A stretch of 64,000 nt of DNA. It comes from Blepharisma stoltei (Eukaryota > Ciliophora > Heterotrichea > Heterotrichida > Blepharismidae). The stretch covers positions 682,001 to 746,000 of the forward strand of contig CAJZBQ010000014.1 of the NCBI GenBank assembly GCA_914767885.1, read 5' to 3'. The notes under the pieces are model-generated. The model ran no database searches and was not told where the DNA came from. It saw only the letters and a list, made by a program, of their open reading frames with translations. This document shows, piece by piece, positions 1 to 10,896 of the stretch (its first letter is position 1; each line of letters opens with the position of its first letter). Position numbers and translations under genes: made by a program.

Positions 1-202
1 AAATTAACCTTAATGATTTTTAGTAATAAATATTTAAGTTCAGATAAGATAAAACTTCAATCAAATAAATAATTATTTGAAAGTACAATAAAACAAATAT
101 CTTACCATATATTTTTATATAAACCTATAAATGGGGTGCCTTATACAATCCCTTATAAAAAATGATAATCCTAACGCCATTTCTCTTATAATATAATTTC
201 AC
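1..202. other. AT-rich 5' flank of COPB
   Basis: This stretch is strongly AT-rich and holds no supported gene. It ends just before the COPB start codon, so it presumably contains that gene's promoter and short 5' UTR. No clear repeat or RNA gene was seen here. Confidence 0.5.
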
Positions 203-3200
203 ATGCCAGAGCAGACTAAGCCTTGCTATCTTATAATTGACTATGAGGTGCTAGCTCCTCCCACCAGCCAAGAAATCTCTAAAATCCTTCAGCAGGGCAC
301 TGAGGAAGAAAAAATCGATGCCATGAAAACCTTAATCCTCATGATACTTCAAGACGACCATTATCCAAGGATGATTATGACAATAGTCCAACACGCAATG
401 AGAGCAGAGTCAAAAGACATGAAAAAACTGCTTCTTCTATACTGGGAAGCTATCGAAAAAACAAATCACGACGGCACCATCAAAGATGAAATGGTTATGC
501 TCTGCAATGCTTTGAGAAACGACTTGCTCAGTCCTAATGAATTTGTCAGAGCCAAAACTCTTACTCCCCCCCCCCCCCCTCCGTGAGCGAACAAAAAAAT
601 TTTGTTCGCTCACGGAGGGGGGTTAATTTTTTTTTTTAAAAAAAAATTTATATATAAATTTTATAAAAAATATTTTTTTCGAAATTTAAAAAAATCCTAA
701 TTTGCAAAAATTGGGAAGCAAATATTAATTTAATTTGCAAAATTTATGTTTTAAAACGCAATTTGTTTAAAATTAAACAGAATTAGCTCTAGATTTCATT
801 ATACTAATTATCACTTATATATCAAAATTTTTTTCCATTAAAATTTTTTCTATTAAAAAAATTTTTGTTCACTCACGGAGGGTGGGTTTTTGGTCAAAAA
901 ATGGCGATTTTTCTAATGGTTTTGTTCGCTCACGGAGGGGGGGGGGGGGGAGTTAGATTAGTAGCCAAGATGAAGTATAGAGAAATGATGGACAGCTTAC
1001 TTCAGCCAGTCGTGGACAATCTGACTCATCGCCATCCGTATGTTAGAAGAAACGCGGTTATGTGTGTGTACAGCATTTATATGGCATTCGGTGACAGCTT
1101 GCTCCCTGACGCTGTAGAAAAGGTTGATGAGCTGCTTAAGAGTGAAACTGATTTAAGTACTCGCAGAAATGCATTGCTCTTTTTATTTGAAGCAGAACCT
1201 AATGTGGCGATGAAATATCTGAATACAATTCTAGCTGACGAAGAAGAAAACTCCTCTGCTTATGGATCAAGTGCAGATATTTTACAGCTTGTGGTGCTAG
1301 ATGAGTTGAAGAGAGTCTGCAAAGCAAATCCGCAAGAAAAAGGAAGGCATATCAAAGCAATTTTCCAGTTAGCTAATTCAAGTAAATCGCAAAGTGTGCT
1401 TTATGAGTGTGCATCAACTTTAATGCAGTTAACTAAAGCACCTAATGCAGTCAAATTATCAATTTCGACTTATATAAAGCTTCTCAATGATCCAAGTGCC
1501 GACAACAATGTAAAATTGCTTGTGCTTGAAAAGTTGGTAGGAATAAAAGAGCAGTTTCCAAAGCTCTTACAAGAGCAAGCTGTCGATTTATTGAGATCTC
1601 TGTCAAGTCCATCGAATGATATTAGAAAAAAATGTTTAGATCTGGTTTTAGGGCTCCTATCATCAAGAAATGTTGAAGAAATTGTGAGGATCCTGAAAAA
1701 AGAACTTCTCAATGTCCAAAGCCAAAAAGAAGAGCTTCCTTATCAAGAACTTTTAATTATTTCACTCCATAAATGTGCTGTTAGCTTTCCTGACATAACT
1801 GGACAACTAGGTCTTGTTGAGGTTTTAATGGATTGTTGCCTACTCCAAGCATCAACTTCTGCAGAAGTTGCAAGCTTTATTCAACAGCTAATGTCAAGCT
1901 ATCAATCACTCCAAAACACGATCATTGATAAGCTGCATCATATTTTTGCTGAAATCTCATCTGCACAAGTCCACAGAACTGCTTTATGAATGCTTTCAGA
2001 ATACACCAGAGATCCAGCCAAAACAATAGTTCTCATTCTCAATACAATTGGTGAAGGACCATTTATAAACAAACGGGAAAGAATTGCTCATACAGAAGTA
2101 GCAAAAGATGAGCAAGATAAAATTCACCGCACTGTGATTTTGCCTGATGGGACCTATGGGACACAAATTATTTCGTCTTCTGACTTTTCAAGGCAAAAAA
2201 ATGTAAGCGGGCTGAGGAAACTTTTGACAGAAATCGAAGAAGTTGACTTCTTTTTGGCGACCGCCATATCTGTATCGCTGACTAAGTTACTGTTCAAAAT
2301 TGAAGAAAGAAATAGAGAAAATTATAAGCAGGATATTTTATTGATGTTATGTGGGTTGGTACAGCTAAGAACATATCCTTTAAAACATAAAAATGAAAAA
2401 GAGTATAGTGAAGTTCCATACTCAATAGACCCAGATAATTTTGAAAGGATCGTTCAGTGCATTCAAACACTTACTGGAATGATTTCTCCTGACTGACTTG
2501 AAGGTGGAAAAGAACTTTATAGCCGATCTCAGAACATTGCTAAACAAATTGAAGAGCAATTAGAAGAAGTAAAACAGATTTCTCAGCCAGATGATTTAAT
2601 TCCAATTAAGCAGCTAACTTCTTCCTTAAATTGGAACAAAATATCGGTATTTTGGGAAATTAGATCCTCCATAATTTGGAATAAAATTTTATTTTTATAA
2701 TTTATATGCAAATAGCTCGATGACCAAATTAATAGCTAAACATAATTTTTTTTCTATAAATTGTTCTTCAATGAGGAAACATAAATAATAAGTTAGCGAT
2801 AAATTTTATAAATTAATTATTACCAAAAAATCTTTCTTAAAAAAAGAATAGCTCCTTTTAAATTAAGACAAATTTTTTTCATTAAAGGAGGAGTAAGAGG
2901 TAGAGAAGGGATAAGTGACATGGATTTCATCATCGAAGAAGACAGCTTTAAGGCCATTTTCCAAGACACAGACGAAGAGTATTCCAAAAGAATTAGCAGA
3001 GTCAGACAGCTGACAGGTCTTGGAGATCCTGTTTATGTTGAATGTATGATGAGGATGCATTTATACGATATCGTCTTGGAATTCTCCGTCTTTAATAGAT
3101 CCTCTGAAACGATTCAAAATTTAACTCTTGAGCTTGCTTCTCAAGGAGACTTAAAAATGGTAGAAAAGCCTCTACCCATTAATTTAGCACCTGGAAAGTC

Positions 3201-4273
3201 AGCCCAAATCAAAGCCAGCGTCAAAGTTAGCAGCTCAGAAGCTGGACGCATTTTCGGGAATTTAACATATGACTCTCCTAAAGGAGGAAATTTAAATGTA
3301 ATTACTCTGAATGAAATAACTATTGATGCCATTGAATATATTCACCCTGCAACTTGTAGTGAAAGCCAATTCAGGCAACTATGGCAAGAATTTAAATGGG
3401 AAAGCCCAGTAAACGTTGCCAGCACTAAGACGAATCTTTTGGACTATATTCAAAAATTATCAAAAATATCTAATGTAAATATTTTGACACCTGAAAATGC
3501 AATGCTTTGTAGTGAACATTTTCTTGTGTGTAATATGTATGGGCAGTCAAGATTTGCTGAGGATGCGTTGATGAATTATCTTAATCTTAATCAGCAGATG
3601 GCTTGGCCATAGTGATTATGAACGAAGCACACAAGGAGCCTTGATAGTTTATCCGCTTGCGAAATCACCTGCTGGCATTGGATAGTTGAGATTATTTGGT
3701 TGGTAAACTGCTTCGAACACCATCTTCTTCCTTCTCTGGATTCTGATGCTTTGGACATCAGAAGTGTCATGCACTGAGGCGCCTCTTCTTGCCTTTTTTG
3801 CTCCAGTATTTGACTATAGACTTCATCTGCGGCCCTGCTTCTGGCAATTGAGGAGTAGATTGATCCACAGAGAAAACCTGGGGTCTAATGGGTGCTGGTT
3901 GCCTTCCCCTCAGCTACAGGAAAAAGGCTTAACGTTGGCCCAGGCTGCAAATCATGATATCGTGGCAAAATCCACCAGGCTGCTTCTTTCCAACTACAGG
4001 AACTAAGTCAAAGCCTACAGGATATATATAATCGCGTATCAGACCTTAATCTAGATTGATTTCTTGCCTAGTTCGCATTGGTCGTAAGGTCGAGAAAATT
4101 CATCAAAAAGTCGAGTACAGTTAGGTCGCCATTTTATATATATGCTGATGAATGTGTCAATTGAAAGAAAAGATAATGGAATTATTGGGAGTATTAGAGT
4201 CAGAGCGAAAACTCAAGGAATGGCAAAGTGTATAGGAGAAAGAGTTGGAGCAATTATCCAGCATATTAAATAA
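203..4273 (+). CDS. COPB1: Coatomer subunit beta (beta-COP), interrupted by three insertions
   Basis: Beta-COP is a large subunit of the COPI coat that forms on Golgi membranes for retrograde vesicle traffic. The N-terminal half has the adaptin-like helical repeats (HPYVRRNAVMCVYSIY, SSRNVEEIVRILKKE, ANPQEKGRHIKAIF). The C-terminal half has the appendage block (LTGLGDPVYVE, TLELASQGDLKMVEKP, HPATCSESQFRQLWQEFKWE). TGA at 1987 reads as Trp in RTALWMLSEYTRD, where relatives have RGALWILGEY; TGA at 2494 is also Trp. The coding sequence is split by a family A MITE (561-955), a family B MITE (2615-2896) and a retroposon-like insertion (3569-4153). Removing one flanking repeat copy with each insertion leaves exactly 941 codons (940 residues) ending at TAA 4271-4273. 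That length is normal for the family. The last part (MNVSIERKDNGIIGSIRVRAK) matches the family C-terminus, so the in-frame TAG at 3610 belongs to the insertion. Confidence 0.95.
561..955 (+). mobile_element. Family A MITE/IES in COPB, TTA repeats
   Basis: A 392-bp insertion lies between two copies of TTA (561-563 and 953-955). Its ends are CTCCCC and GGGGAG with homopolymer runs of 13-14 C or G. The left end is a near-perfect palindrome: TCCGTGAGCGAAC, a short A/T spacer, then the inverse, followed by GGGGGGTTAA. The right end carries two same-direction copies of the inverse motif. Removing it joins RAKTL directly to RLVAKMKYREMM. It is nearly identical to the copies at 31411, 51944 and 56987. 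Confidence 0.93.
2615..2896 (+). mobile_element. Family B-like MITE/IES in COPB, TAA repeats
   Basis: TAA direct repeats (2615-2617, 2894-2896) bound a 279-bp AT-rich insertion. Its ends begin CTTCTTCCTTAAATTGGAAC and, on the other strand, CTCCTCCTTTAATG. Excision gives PIKQL-RGREG in frame and joins the two halves of beta-COP. The TIRs are diverged copies of the TTTAAATTGGAAC family seen at 54170 and 55721. Confidence 0.85.
3569..4153 (-). mobile_element. Retroposon-like insertion in COPB, 8-bp duplication
   Basis: A GC-richer 569-bp segment (3577-4145) is flanked by TGATGAAT (3569-3576 and 4146-4153). Read on the minus strand it starts GCATATATATAAAATGGCGA and ends in a short repeated tail, GATTAAGATTAAGATA. 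It has no inverted repeats. An A-rich AAAATGGCGA start, a simple-sequence 3' tail and a target duplication of variable length are the marks of a SINE or truncated LINE. Removing it with one TGATGAAT restores the C-terminus of beta-COP. No reading frame inside looks coding. Confidence 0.75.
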
Positions 4274-4362
4274 TCCTTTATTAATTAAAACTGAAAATAA
4301 TAGTTTAAGTGCTGGTGAAATTTTAATATTAAATCAGGAGCAAAAATATATAATTGCATTTA

Positions 4363-5379
4363 ATGAAAAAAATAGCTTTAGGATTTGTTCTATTGCTATT
4401 AGTAGTAGTCCTATGAGTAGGAAGCAGCACTCTTATCCAAGAAATCCTCACAAATGAAAATTTCGATAAGCCTTTTTTCTTGACTTACTTCTCGACCTCC
4501 AATTTTTCACTCTATTTAATCTCTCTTACTTGAAAACATAAAACTTTGAAACTAGGCACTTGCCCAGACTTGAAATCTACCGCGAAAATAGCTTTGCACT
4601 TTTGCCCTCTCTGGTTTTTTGCGAATTATTTTTTCAATCTTTCATTATCATTGACAAGTGTTGCATCTAATACGATATTAAGCTCAACCTCAGGGATGTT
4701 TACGCTGCTTCTCTCTATCTTTTTTCTTAAAGAATCACCTGAAATTATAAAGTTTTTAGCTGTTATAACAGCTACAGGTGGAGTTATTTGTATAGGCTTG
4801 TCAGATGATGAGGGCGGGAGTGATAATGCTTGAGGGGATTTATTTGCATTATTTGGGGCTATTGTATATGCAACTTATAGTGTTTTTATTAAAGCAAAAG
4901 CTTCAAATGTAGATATGGTGATATTTTTTGGATGTGTAGGGGCTATAAATGTTTTTCTATTATTTCCTGGGTTTATCATCTTAAATTTTAGTGGGATAGA
5001 GCCTTTTGAGTTTCCATCAGCTACTACGTTAGGACTATTATTTCTCAATGCTTTATTTGGCACTGTGCTATCAGATATGCTTTGAGCACTAAGTGTGAGA
5101 TTGCTTAACCCTGCATTATGCACTGTTGGGCTCTCTTTGACTATTCCTTTGTCAATGGTAGTAGATACAATGCTGCATCAATTTACTTATTCCGCTGTTT
5201 ATATTTTAGGTGCTTTACTAATCGTGCTAGGATTTGTACTTTTGTCAATTTATGAAAACCCCAAACTTAGAGCCAAAATTTCAAATGAATCAATATTCAA
5301 AATTCTGGGAATAAATCGCAATAAAGAAACCGAAGTTCTATTAGAGAAGAAAGAAACTCAAGAGATATCAATGACATAG
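4363..5379 (+). CDS. SLC35F5: SLC35F5-like drug/metabolite-superfamily transporter
   Basis: This 338-residue multi-pass membrane protein of the EamA/SLC35F family has no insertion or intron. The first hydrophobic segment ends in VVVLWVGSSTLIQEIL, like the W-V-x-S-S-x-L start of SLC35F5 proteins. The core has FFANYFFNLSLSLTSVASNTILSS (split here as FFANYFFN and SLTSVASNT), followed by the conserved FTLLLSIFFLKE and a second half with Gly-rich membrane helices. In-frame TGA codons read as Trp (LLWVG, SLTWKHK, DNAWGD, DMLWAL) at positions where Trp fits. About ten membrane segments are expected, and the hydrophilic tail (KKETQEISMT) is probably cytoplasmic. The substrate cannot be told from sequence. 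The start codon gives a short extra-membrane N-terminus, and only 89 bp separate it from COPB. Confidence 0.88.
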
Positions 5380-5528
5380 AGATCTACATTTAAATCCTTG
5401 ATAAATATCTATCTATTGCCAGATATTTATTCAAATAGTTTTGCTAAATCCCCTGAATACTTTTTTCTCGATATATTGATTTAAATTTAGAGAGAATTTG
5501 AAATATCAAACTTATAATAATTTATAAT

Positions 5529-5560
5529 AAATAGTGCCTTCATGGCTGGAGGCACTATTT
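5529..5560. other. Perfect 11-bp stem hairpin between convergent genes
   Basis: AAATAGTGCCT and AGGCACTATTT form a perfect inverted repeat around a 10-nt loop. It sits in the 328-bp gap between the convergent transporter gene and GET3. It could mark 3' ends or be a small fold-back remnant. The rest of 5380-5707 is AT-rich with no other feature seen. Confidence 0.5.
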
Positions 5561-5707
5561 AAAAGAAAAAACTATAAATAAACAAAAAAAATTATAAAAT
5601 ATTAATAAATATTTAGATTTAAGATTAATTAAAACAAGAATTTTACTCATCAAAATTGTTTAAGTGTCAATGGGTTTAAAGGTAGAGTGTAAGTAAGATT
5701 ATAGTAA

Positions 5708-7240
5708 TTATTGTCGCTGTTCTAATAAATATCTACTAAATGACGACAGTCTTTCAGTTCCCCTGACTTCTTCTTCCAATAAAGGGCACACCACAATATG
5801 GAAATCTTCATACAGCTCCTTTATTTGATCCATATACTTCTGCTGCATCCTTTGCCTTGCAATGCACATTCTGCATTTATCTTCTGGAAATAGCACTTGA
5901 TTGACAACAATATGCTCAATATTTATATTAAACTTGCACAATTCTTGTACTAACCTCTCTGTTTCATAAATAGACAAAAATTCAGGTATACACACAGCTA
6001 CAAAAGTCGTAATAGAAGGGTCCTGGAACTGCTTATTTACCTCTTCAATAATATTTTTCATCTGCTCCATTCTTTCAAACGCCGTATTATAAAGCTGCTC
6101 CCCTTGCTCTCCTCTTCCAAACATATTCGATACTTGATTTACCAAAGCTCCTAAATTTTGCTTACTCCCCCCCCCATCCTTGATCGAACGATTGACTGTA
6201 AAAATTCCTAAAAATTGGGGAAATTAACCCCCATCCTTGATCGAACGATTTTCATATCATGACAATTTTTATATATATAAAAAATATTAGTTATCAAATG
6301 CTTTGGAAGATGTGCCTAATGAAGTTGTTTTCAGAGCTTTGAGACGACAGAAAGCTGCGAAATCAACCATCCGAAGTGATTTAGACATCAACATAGGCTT
6401 AAAAGCTCAATAATCTAATAAAATAGAGATTCTTTAAAATTTTAAAAAAATATTTAATTTAAATTAAAATTTATACAGTTTAAAAGGGTAATTAATAAAT
6501 TAAAATATTAAAAATTGGTATTTTTATGAAATTAATTCAATTTTTTTGCTGTAAATATAATTATTAAATACTCTTAACCCTCTTATTTAAAGTAAATAAA
6601 AAAAATCTATATATATATATCTTTTTCATTTTATATATAAATTTTTTTTCCCAAAAAAATTTTTTTTAACCCCCATCCTTGATCGAACGATAGCGAGTCG
6701 TTCGATCAAGGATGGGGGGGAGTTAAGTGATACAATTTTGGCTAATCCTTTGTTAAGAATGGTTGGGAAATTAAGCAGTCTTAAGGTATGTCCAGTTGGG
6801 GCTGTGTCAAAGATAATCATAGAATAGCTCATTTCTTGCACGGTTTTTAATAGTTCAGAAAAGCTCATCGCTTCATCTATGCCTGGGATTGATGCCATTA
6901 TTTCGCCCATTAAGCTTTTGGTTGCTGGGTCAGCTTGGACACCAAAAAACGAAGGCATTTCGACAGAATCCATCGATACTTGAGGCTTAATTTCCATGCC
7001 ATAAAGGTTAGGAACTCCATTGATTCTTGTCGGTGTTGGTCCAAGCTGCTGATCAAAAGCATCACTCAAATTATGTGCTGGGTCTGTAGAGATAATTAAT
7101 ACAGATTCACGATGTCTTGATAGCAGAATTCCTAACGAGGCCGCCACAGATGTTTTTCCAACCCCTCCTTTGCCACCTACAAATACCCATTTTAAAGATC
7201 TTTCGTCAAGAATGCTTTGCAAGGTGTGTGCAGGCTCCAT
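5708..7240 (-). CDS. GET3: GET3/TRC40 tail-anchored protein targeting ATPase
   Basis: GET3 is the cytosolic ATPase that binds tail-anchored proteins and delivers them to the ER membrane. The N-terminal half shows the deviant P-loop GGKGGVGKTS (about residues 22-31), STDPAHNLSDAF (switch I region) and FDTAPTGHTLRLL. The C-terminal half shows FVAVCIPEFLSIYETERLVQEL, the CRMC zinc motif used for dimerisation, and YEDFHIVVCPLLEEEVRG. A family C IES at 6162-6725 separates the halves. Removing it at one TTA joins GLAKIVSL to KQNLGALVNQ and gives 323 residues, slightly shorter than the human protein (about 348). The start at 7238-7240 was chosen because it is the first ATG before the conserved SLKWVFVGGKGG block. 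Confidence 0.95.
6162..6725 (+). mobile_element. Family C MITE/IES in GET3, TTA repeats
   Basis: 561 bp between TTA repeats (6162-6164, 6723-6725). The ends are CTCCCCCCCCCATCCTTGAT and its inverse. The motif ATCCTTGATCGAACGA recurs four times: twice in the left half (each after a C run, the second preceded by TTAA), and twice at the right as a short palindrome, also preceded by TTAACCCCC. The motif is unrelated in sequence to family A, but the layout is the same. Confidence 0.9.
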
Positions 7241-7273
7241 TTATTATAAGGTTAGTAGCAGAACCAAATTTGC

Positions 7274-7567
7274 TTACTTCCCCTTTAAATTGAAACAAAA
7301 AGCTATCCCAATTTAAAGGGATAATTTTTTTCAAAAATAAAAAGTTTATAAATTTTATCAAATAAGTGTCTAATTTATTTAAATCGAGTTTTTTCATCAT
7401 TCCAAGTTGCAGGTAAATTTCTATTTCAACAAAATTAAATAATATTAATTCTATTCACTAAAAATTACTATTCCCATCTGTTTAAATTAAATTTATTTCA
7501 ATTTAAATTATGATTTATCCAAAAAAAAGTAATTTTATCTATATTTGTTCATTATAAGGGGGAGCTA
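7274..7567 (+). mobile_element. Family B-like MITE/IES upstream of GET3
   Basis: The left end reads TTACTTCCCCTTTAAATTGAAAC. The right end reads GTTCATTATAAGGGGGAGCTAA. Together they form imperfect TIRs of about 23 bp with TA-containing flanks. The element lies between the divergent GET3 and MGC genes, so it interrupts regulatory rather than coding DNA. A second internal motif copy (CCCAATTTAAAGGGATAA) follows the left end, as in other members. Confidence 0.65.
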
Positions 7568-7683
7568 AATAAGTGTCAACTACTAGCTGTATTCAAATGA
7601 ATAATAACATAAAATCGTTATTTTCTTGGAGAAATTTAATTTTAAGTGACAGTCAATTAAATGGAATTTATTTAAACAAAATC

Positions 7684-7959
7684 ATGGGTTGTCGTCCTTC
7701 TCTTGGAAAAGCAAAGATAATGAGAAAGTCACAGGTCTCAGATTTTACAAAAATTTATCCTGAACAGGAAATAATTTCAAAAGGCGTGATTTATACGTCA
7801 GTTATACAAACAAGTACAAAAGACAATCTTCAGGAAGATGCAAGGCATTCCACGGAAGATACATGCCCGAATTCGCGAGTATCGTCAATTCAAGCAAAGA
7901 ATAAAAACATTTATGTTTCAAGAACTCCAGAATCTGAAATTAAATTAGATGATATGTAA
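7684..7959 (+). CDS. Small hypothetical protein with MGC lipidation-type N-terminus
   Basis: This 91-residue protein begins MGCRPSLGKAKIMRKSQVSD. Gly2 followed by Cys3 is the usual arrangement for N-myristoylation plus palmitoylation; the CDPK at 58153 also starts MGC. The rest is polar and Ser/Thr-rich, with no recognised domain or membrane segment, and it ends SEIKLDDM. The frame stays open upstream to about 7573, so a longer form starting at an upstream ATG (for example 7600) is possible. I chose 7684 because of the MGC motif. The gene is short and has no homologue I recognise, so it remains a prediction. Confidence 0.5.
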   Translation: MGCRPSLGKAKIMRKSQVSDFTKIYPEQEIISKGVIYTSVIQTSTKDNLQEDARHSTEDTCPNSRVSSIQAKNKNIYVSRTPESEIKLDDM

Positions 7960-8859
7960 AGTTTAATTTTCGTACAACTAATTCCCCATGTAATAAATGG
8001 TCATTTATGTTAATACTAGCTATATCTTATTGCAGTGCATAAATCATAATGCATGTTAGTTTAAATTAAGATATTATGAAAATAATAAAAATATTTTCCA
8101 ATAAAGATAATTTTTTCATTTGTCTGTGTAAGAAATTTATCCAAACATTTTAAGGTGATTTTATAAATATTTTCTTAAATGGCAGATTAAAAGTGATATT
8201 ATTTGATAAATATATTGCCTGAACTTGAAAAACGATAACAGCTAACAAAACAAAAAGTTTTATTCTAGTAATTTTATAGAAAATTTCAATTTCTTTTTAT
8301 GATATAGGGTTTTTTTTTCGATTTCTGAAACGTATTTAGGCTAGCTTTAAGTTGAAATATTTTAAAGAAACAAATTTAAGAAATTATAGCATTTACTCTC
8401 AATCTCTGATTTCAATATTAGAATTAATTTTCTTAAATTAATCTATTTCATTGTAAGATGCATTTGAAATTGCTATACCTATTTATAAGGAATATAATAT
8501 TCCTGCTGAATGGCTATACTACTCATTTAATAAATATAAAAAGGGTTAGCAAGTAAGAATTTTTTATTTATTGTAATATGCATAAAGCATTGCATAAGTA
8601 TATACTTAAGATTCTCTAGACCACCATTTTTTTTGGCTTCAGACTTGATTATTTACAAGGCATATTTCTTCAAAGTCTATATTTTGATAATTTCAGCTTT
8701 TAATAAATAAGCTATTTATGTAAAATATTATCAAAGAACACTTAGTTGCTAAACGAAAAAATCTCGAATATTTTTGGTAGCAAACCTTTTATTTAAACTC
8801 AAACTAAACTGTGTCTATATAAGCTTGAATTATATATTTATTTAATATGCGTAGCCTGT

Positions 8860-9095
8860 TATAGCCCGAGTACTTTTATGGCAAGGGCGTCCTAATCTTT
8901 CCTGACGGTAATACGGGAAGTTGGCCAGGCGAACTAATGCTTTTTGCCCAGCTCCCCAAATGGCAGAAACCCTGCATCATTTGGTTCTGTTGCTTGAGGA
9001 GCTGATCAAACTAAGATTAGTTGGCTCGACCAATTCCCCTCCTTCTCGTAGGGAAAGATAGGGAAGCTTGGGCCATAAAGGTGCTCGGGCGATAA
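8860..9095. repeat. GC-richer island, possible retroposon remnant
   Basis: This roughly 230-bp block stands out in base composition from its AT-rich flanks and resembles in texture the retroposon-like insertions at 3577, 33683 and 50287. I could not find clear target duplications or a recognisable 5' end, so the assignment rests on composition only. Confidence 0.3.
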
Positions 9096-9103
9096 TAATT
9101 CAA

Positions 9104-9430
9104 CTCACTCCTCCCTCCATGAGCAAAAAAATAATTATGTTCAATAAAGAGGGGGTTTAATTTTTTTCCAGTGAGCGAATAAAACCATTGAATAAATCCA
9201 TATTTTTTGCCCAAAAACAAATAAAAATTTTTCATAAAAAATTTTAATATAAGTGATAATTGTTATAATGAAATCTTTACCCATTCTGTTTTATTTTAAG
9301 CAGCTCCATCTTAAACATAAACTTTACTAATTAAATTAATATTTGCATTCCAATTTTTGCATTGGAATATTTTGAATTTCGCGAAATTTACATATAAATT
9401 TTTTAGAAAAGAATATTTATTTAATCTTTA
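9104..9430 (-). mobile_element. Degenerate family A MITE
   Basis: CTCCTCCCTCCATGAGC, then a broken inverse copy, then GTGAGCGAATAAAACCATTGA and TTTTTTGCCCAAAAA, match the right-hand end of family A read in reverse. The internal landmarks ATATAAGTGATAATTGTTATAATGAAATC and AATTTTTGCATTGGAATAT (each cited in parts of the family consensus) follow. The distal end is eroded and the boundary approximate. Confidence 0.6.
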
Positions 9431-9708
9431 ACAAAATTTTTTGAAGTAAAAATTTACCACAGCAAAATATTTTTAAAAAATCCTACTCACAGAAATTGAG
9501 AAGTAAAAATTAGAAATAATCTTTTACCTCTCTGAATAAACAATTAACTTATATTGTAAATATTTTTTGTATGTATATTATAAATAATAATGATAGATCT
9601 CAAGCGATTTTTTAAACTTATACAAATTTTTTAAATTCATTAATCTACCTCTAATTGGAACAAAGAAGCTCATCTAATTCAATGGATTTAATTTATTATT
9701 TATTGCGC

Positions 9709-9855
9709 TATCTATGGATGGATTTCACACGTCAGGACATTTTTCATGTGTGAAACCCAAATCCCGCATATGGAGTTTCCACAATTGAGTGGCTTCGGTG
9801 TAGGATTTGGCTTTTATTGTGGGAAAATGTCTTGACGTGTAAAGTCCATCCCGAA
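9709..9855. repeat. Fold-back repeat, copy 1
   Basis: GGATGGATTTCACACGTCAG at the left pairs with CTTGACGTGTAAAGTCCATCC at the right, and the pairing continues inward for about 45 bp (CCCAAATCC with GGATTTGGCTT). The loop contains GGAGTTTCCACAATTGAGTGG. The same core recurs at 25605-25760. Confidence 0.75.
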
Positions 9856-10896
9856 ATCATGTCAAAGCATTATAATACAAAATTACTATAAAATTATTCA
9901 TAATAAAAAATTGTAAAAAAATGTAAGTATATTTTGAATTCAATATTTTTTAATATTATTCCTATGAAGAATTAATTCAAAAAATTAATTAATTCAGTAT
10001 TTAAACTGCTTAAGTAGCATTTTAATTGCGTTTCCTCCATTAAAAGAGGTCTACAACTCACAAGGAGGATCTTTTGCTGCCCATGGTTCACCACTCTGTC
10101 AGGAGGTGCCACCTTGGAGTCCAATTTCCAGCAATGCAACAATTTTATTTCACATATAAATTAGGCATTATATAGCTTGTATATTGTGCATGCTAATTAT
10201 TACTATTTTGACTGAATTTTATACAAAATTTAGTTATATTTTTCTTACTCTATTCTCTTTAAGTTAGACAAAATTTTTTTCTTCCTTAAACGGAAGTTAT
10301 TATTTTAAAATAATTATAAAATTCTTTCATAGTAAAATAATTAATTAAATTTATTGATTTAAAATGCCAAATTTGTTTGAATAGTGGTCTATGCCTCTCC
10401 TAACAAAATAGACAAGATATCGATAAAGTTTGATCTTTGTGAAAACAACTAGCATTATTTGGGCATCAATAGCCTATTAAATAATATTTATCATGCTCAT
10501 ATGAATTTTGCTCCCATTTAAAGGGGCTTAATTTGGTCAAGTTTAAATTATTAATACATTTTTCTAATTTGAGAAGTTATGAAAAAAATTGCCCAACGCA
10601 TATCATTCTGAATTTGAATATAGCCAAAGAATAGACAAATCAATGATTATAATATTTAAAAGCCAAAACTATGCTAACTATCTTAAAAATAAAATTTAAT
10701 GCCATCTAAACTTCATATTTTCAAAATCTGCAACTTCTTCTGCATTTTATTTATAATTTATCCCTAATTATAATAAATAAAAGCATCCATACGGATCAGC
10801 TTTATCCTATTTTTTATATAAAATTGGATAACAGCTATTATTAGGTATAATTTTATTCATTATAATTAGTTACATAACTATCAGTATTGCTGAGTA

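Larger units (their letters stand above)
7960..10896. other. Gene-poor AT-rich interval with decayed elements
   Basis: No supported gene in about 2.9 kb. It contains a GC-richer island (8860-9095), a degenerate family A element (9104-9430) and a fold-back repeat (9709-9855). It also has scattered fragments resembling element ends, such as CTCCCATTTAAAGGGG near 10510 and a GC-richer patch at 10030-10130. Everything else is AT-rich sequence with no visible structure. Confidence 0.6.

Noticed and set aside
561-955. Alternative reading of the insertions as long spliceosomal introns
   Set aside because: They lack GT-AG ends, have TIRs and TNA duplications, and true introns in these genes are 15-16 nt. 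RNA data would still be needed to exclude this fully.
3596-3612. End of COPB at the in-frame TAG (QQMAWP)
   Set aside because: The family C-terminus (MNVSIERKDNGIIGSIRVRAK) continues after the insertion at 4154, with a matching 8-bp duplication.
3746-4006. 86-codon frame inside the COPB insertion
   Set aside because: It lies wholly within the retroposon-like segment, resembles no protein, and the GC-richer composition makes chance frames common.
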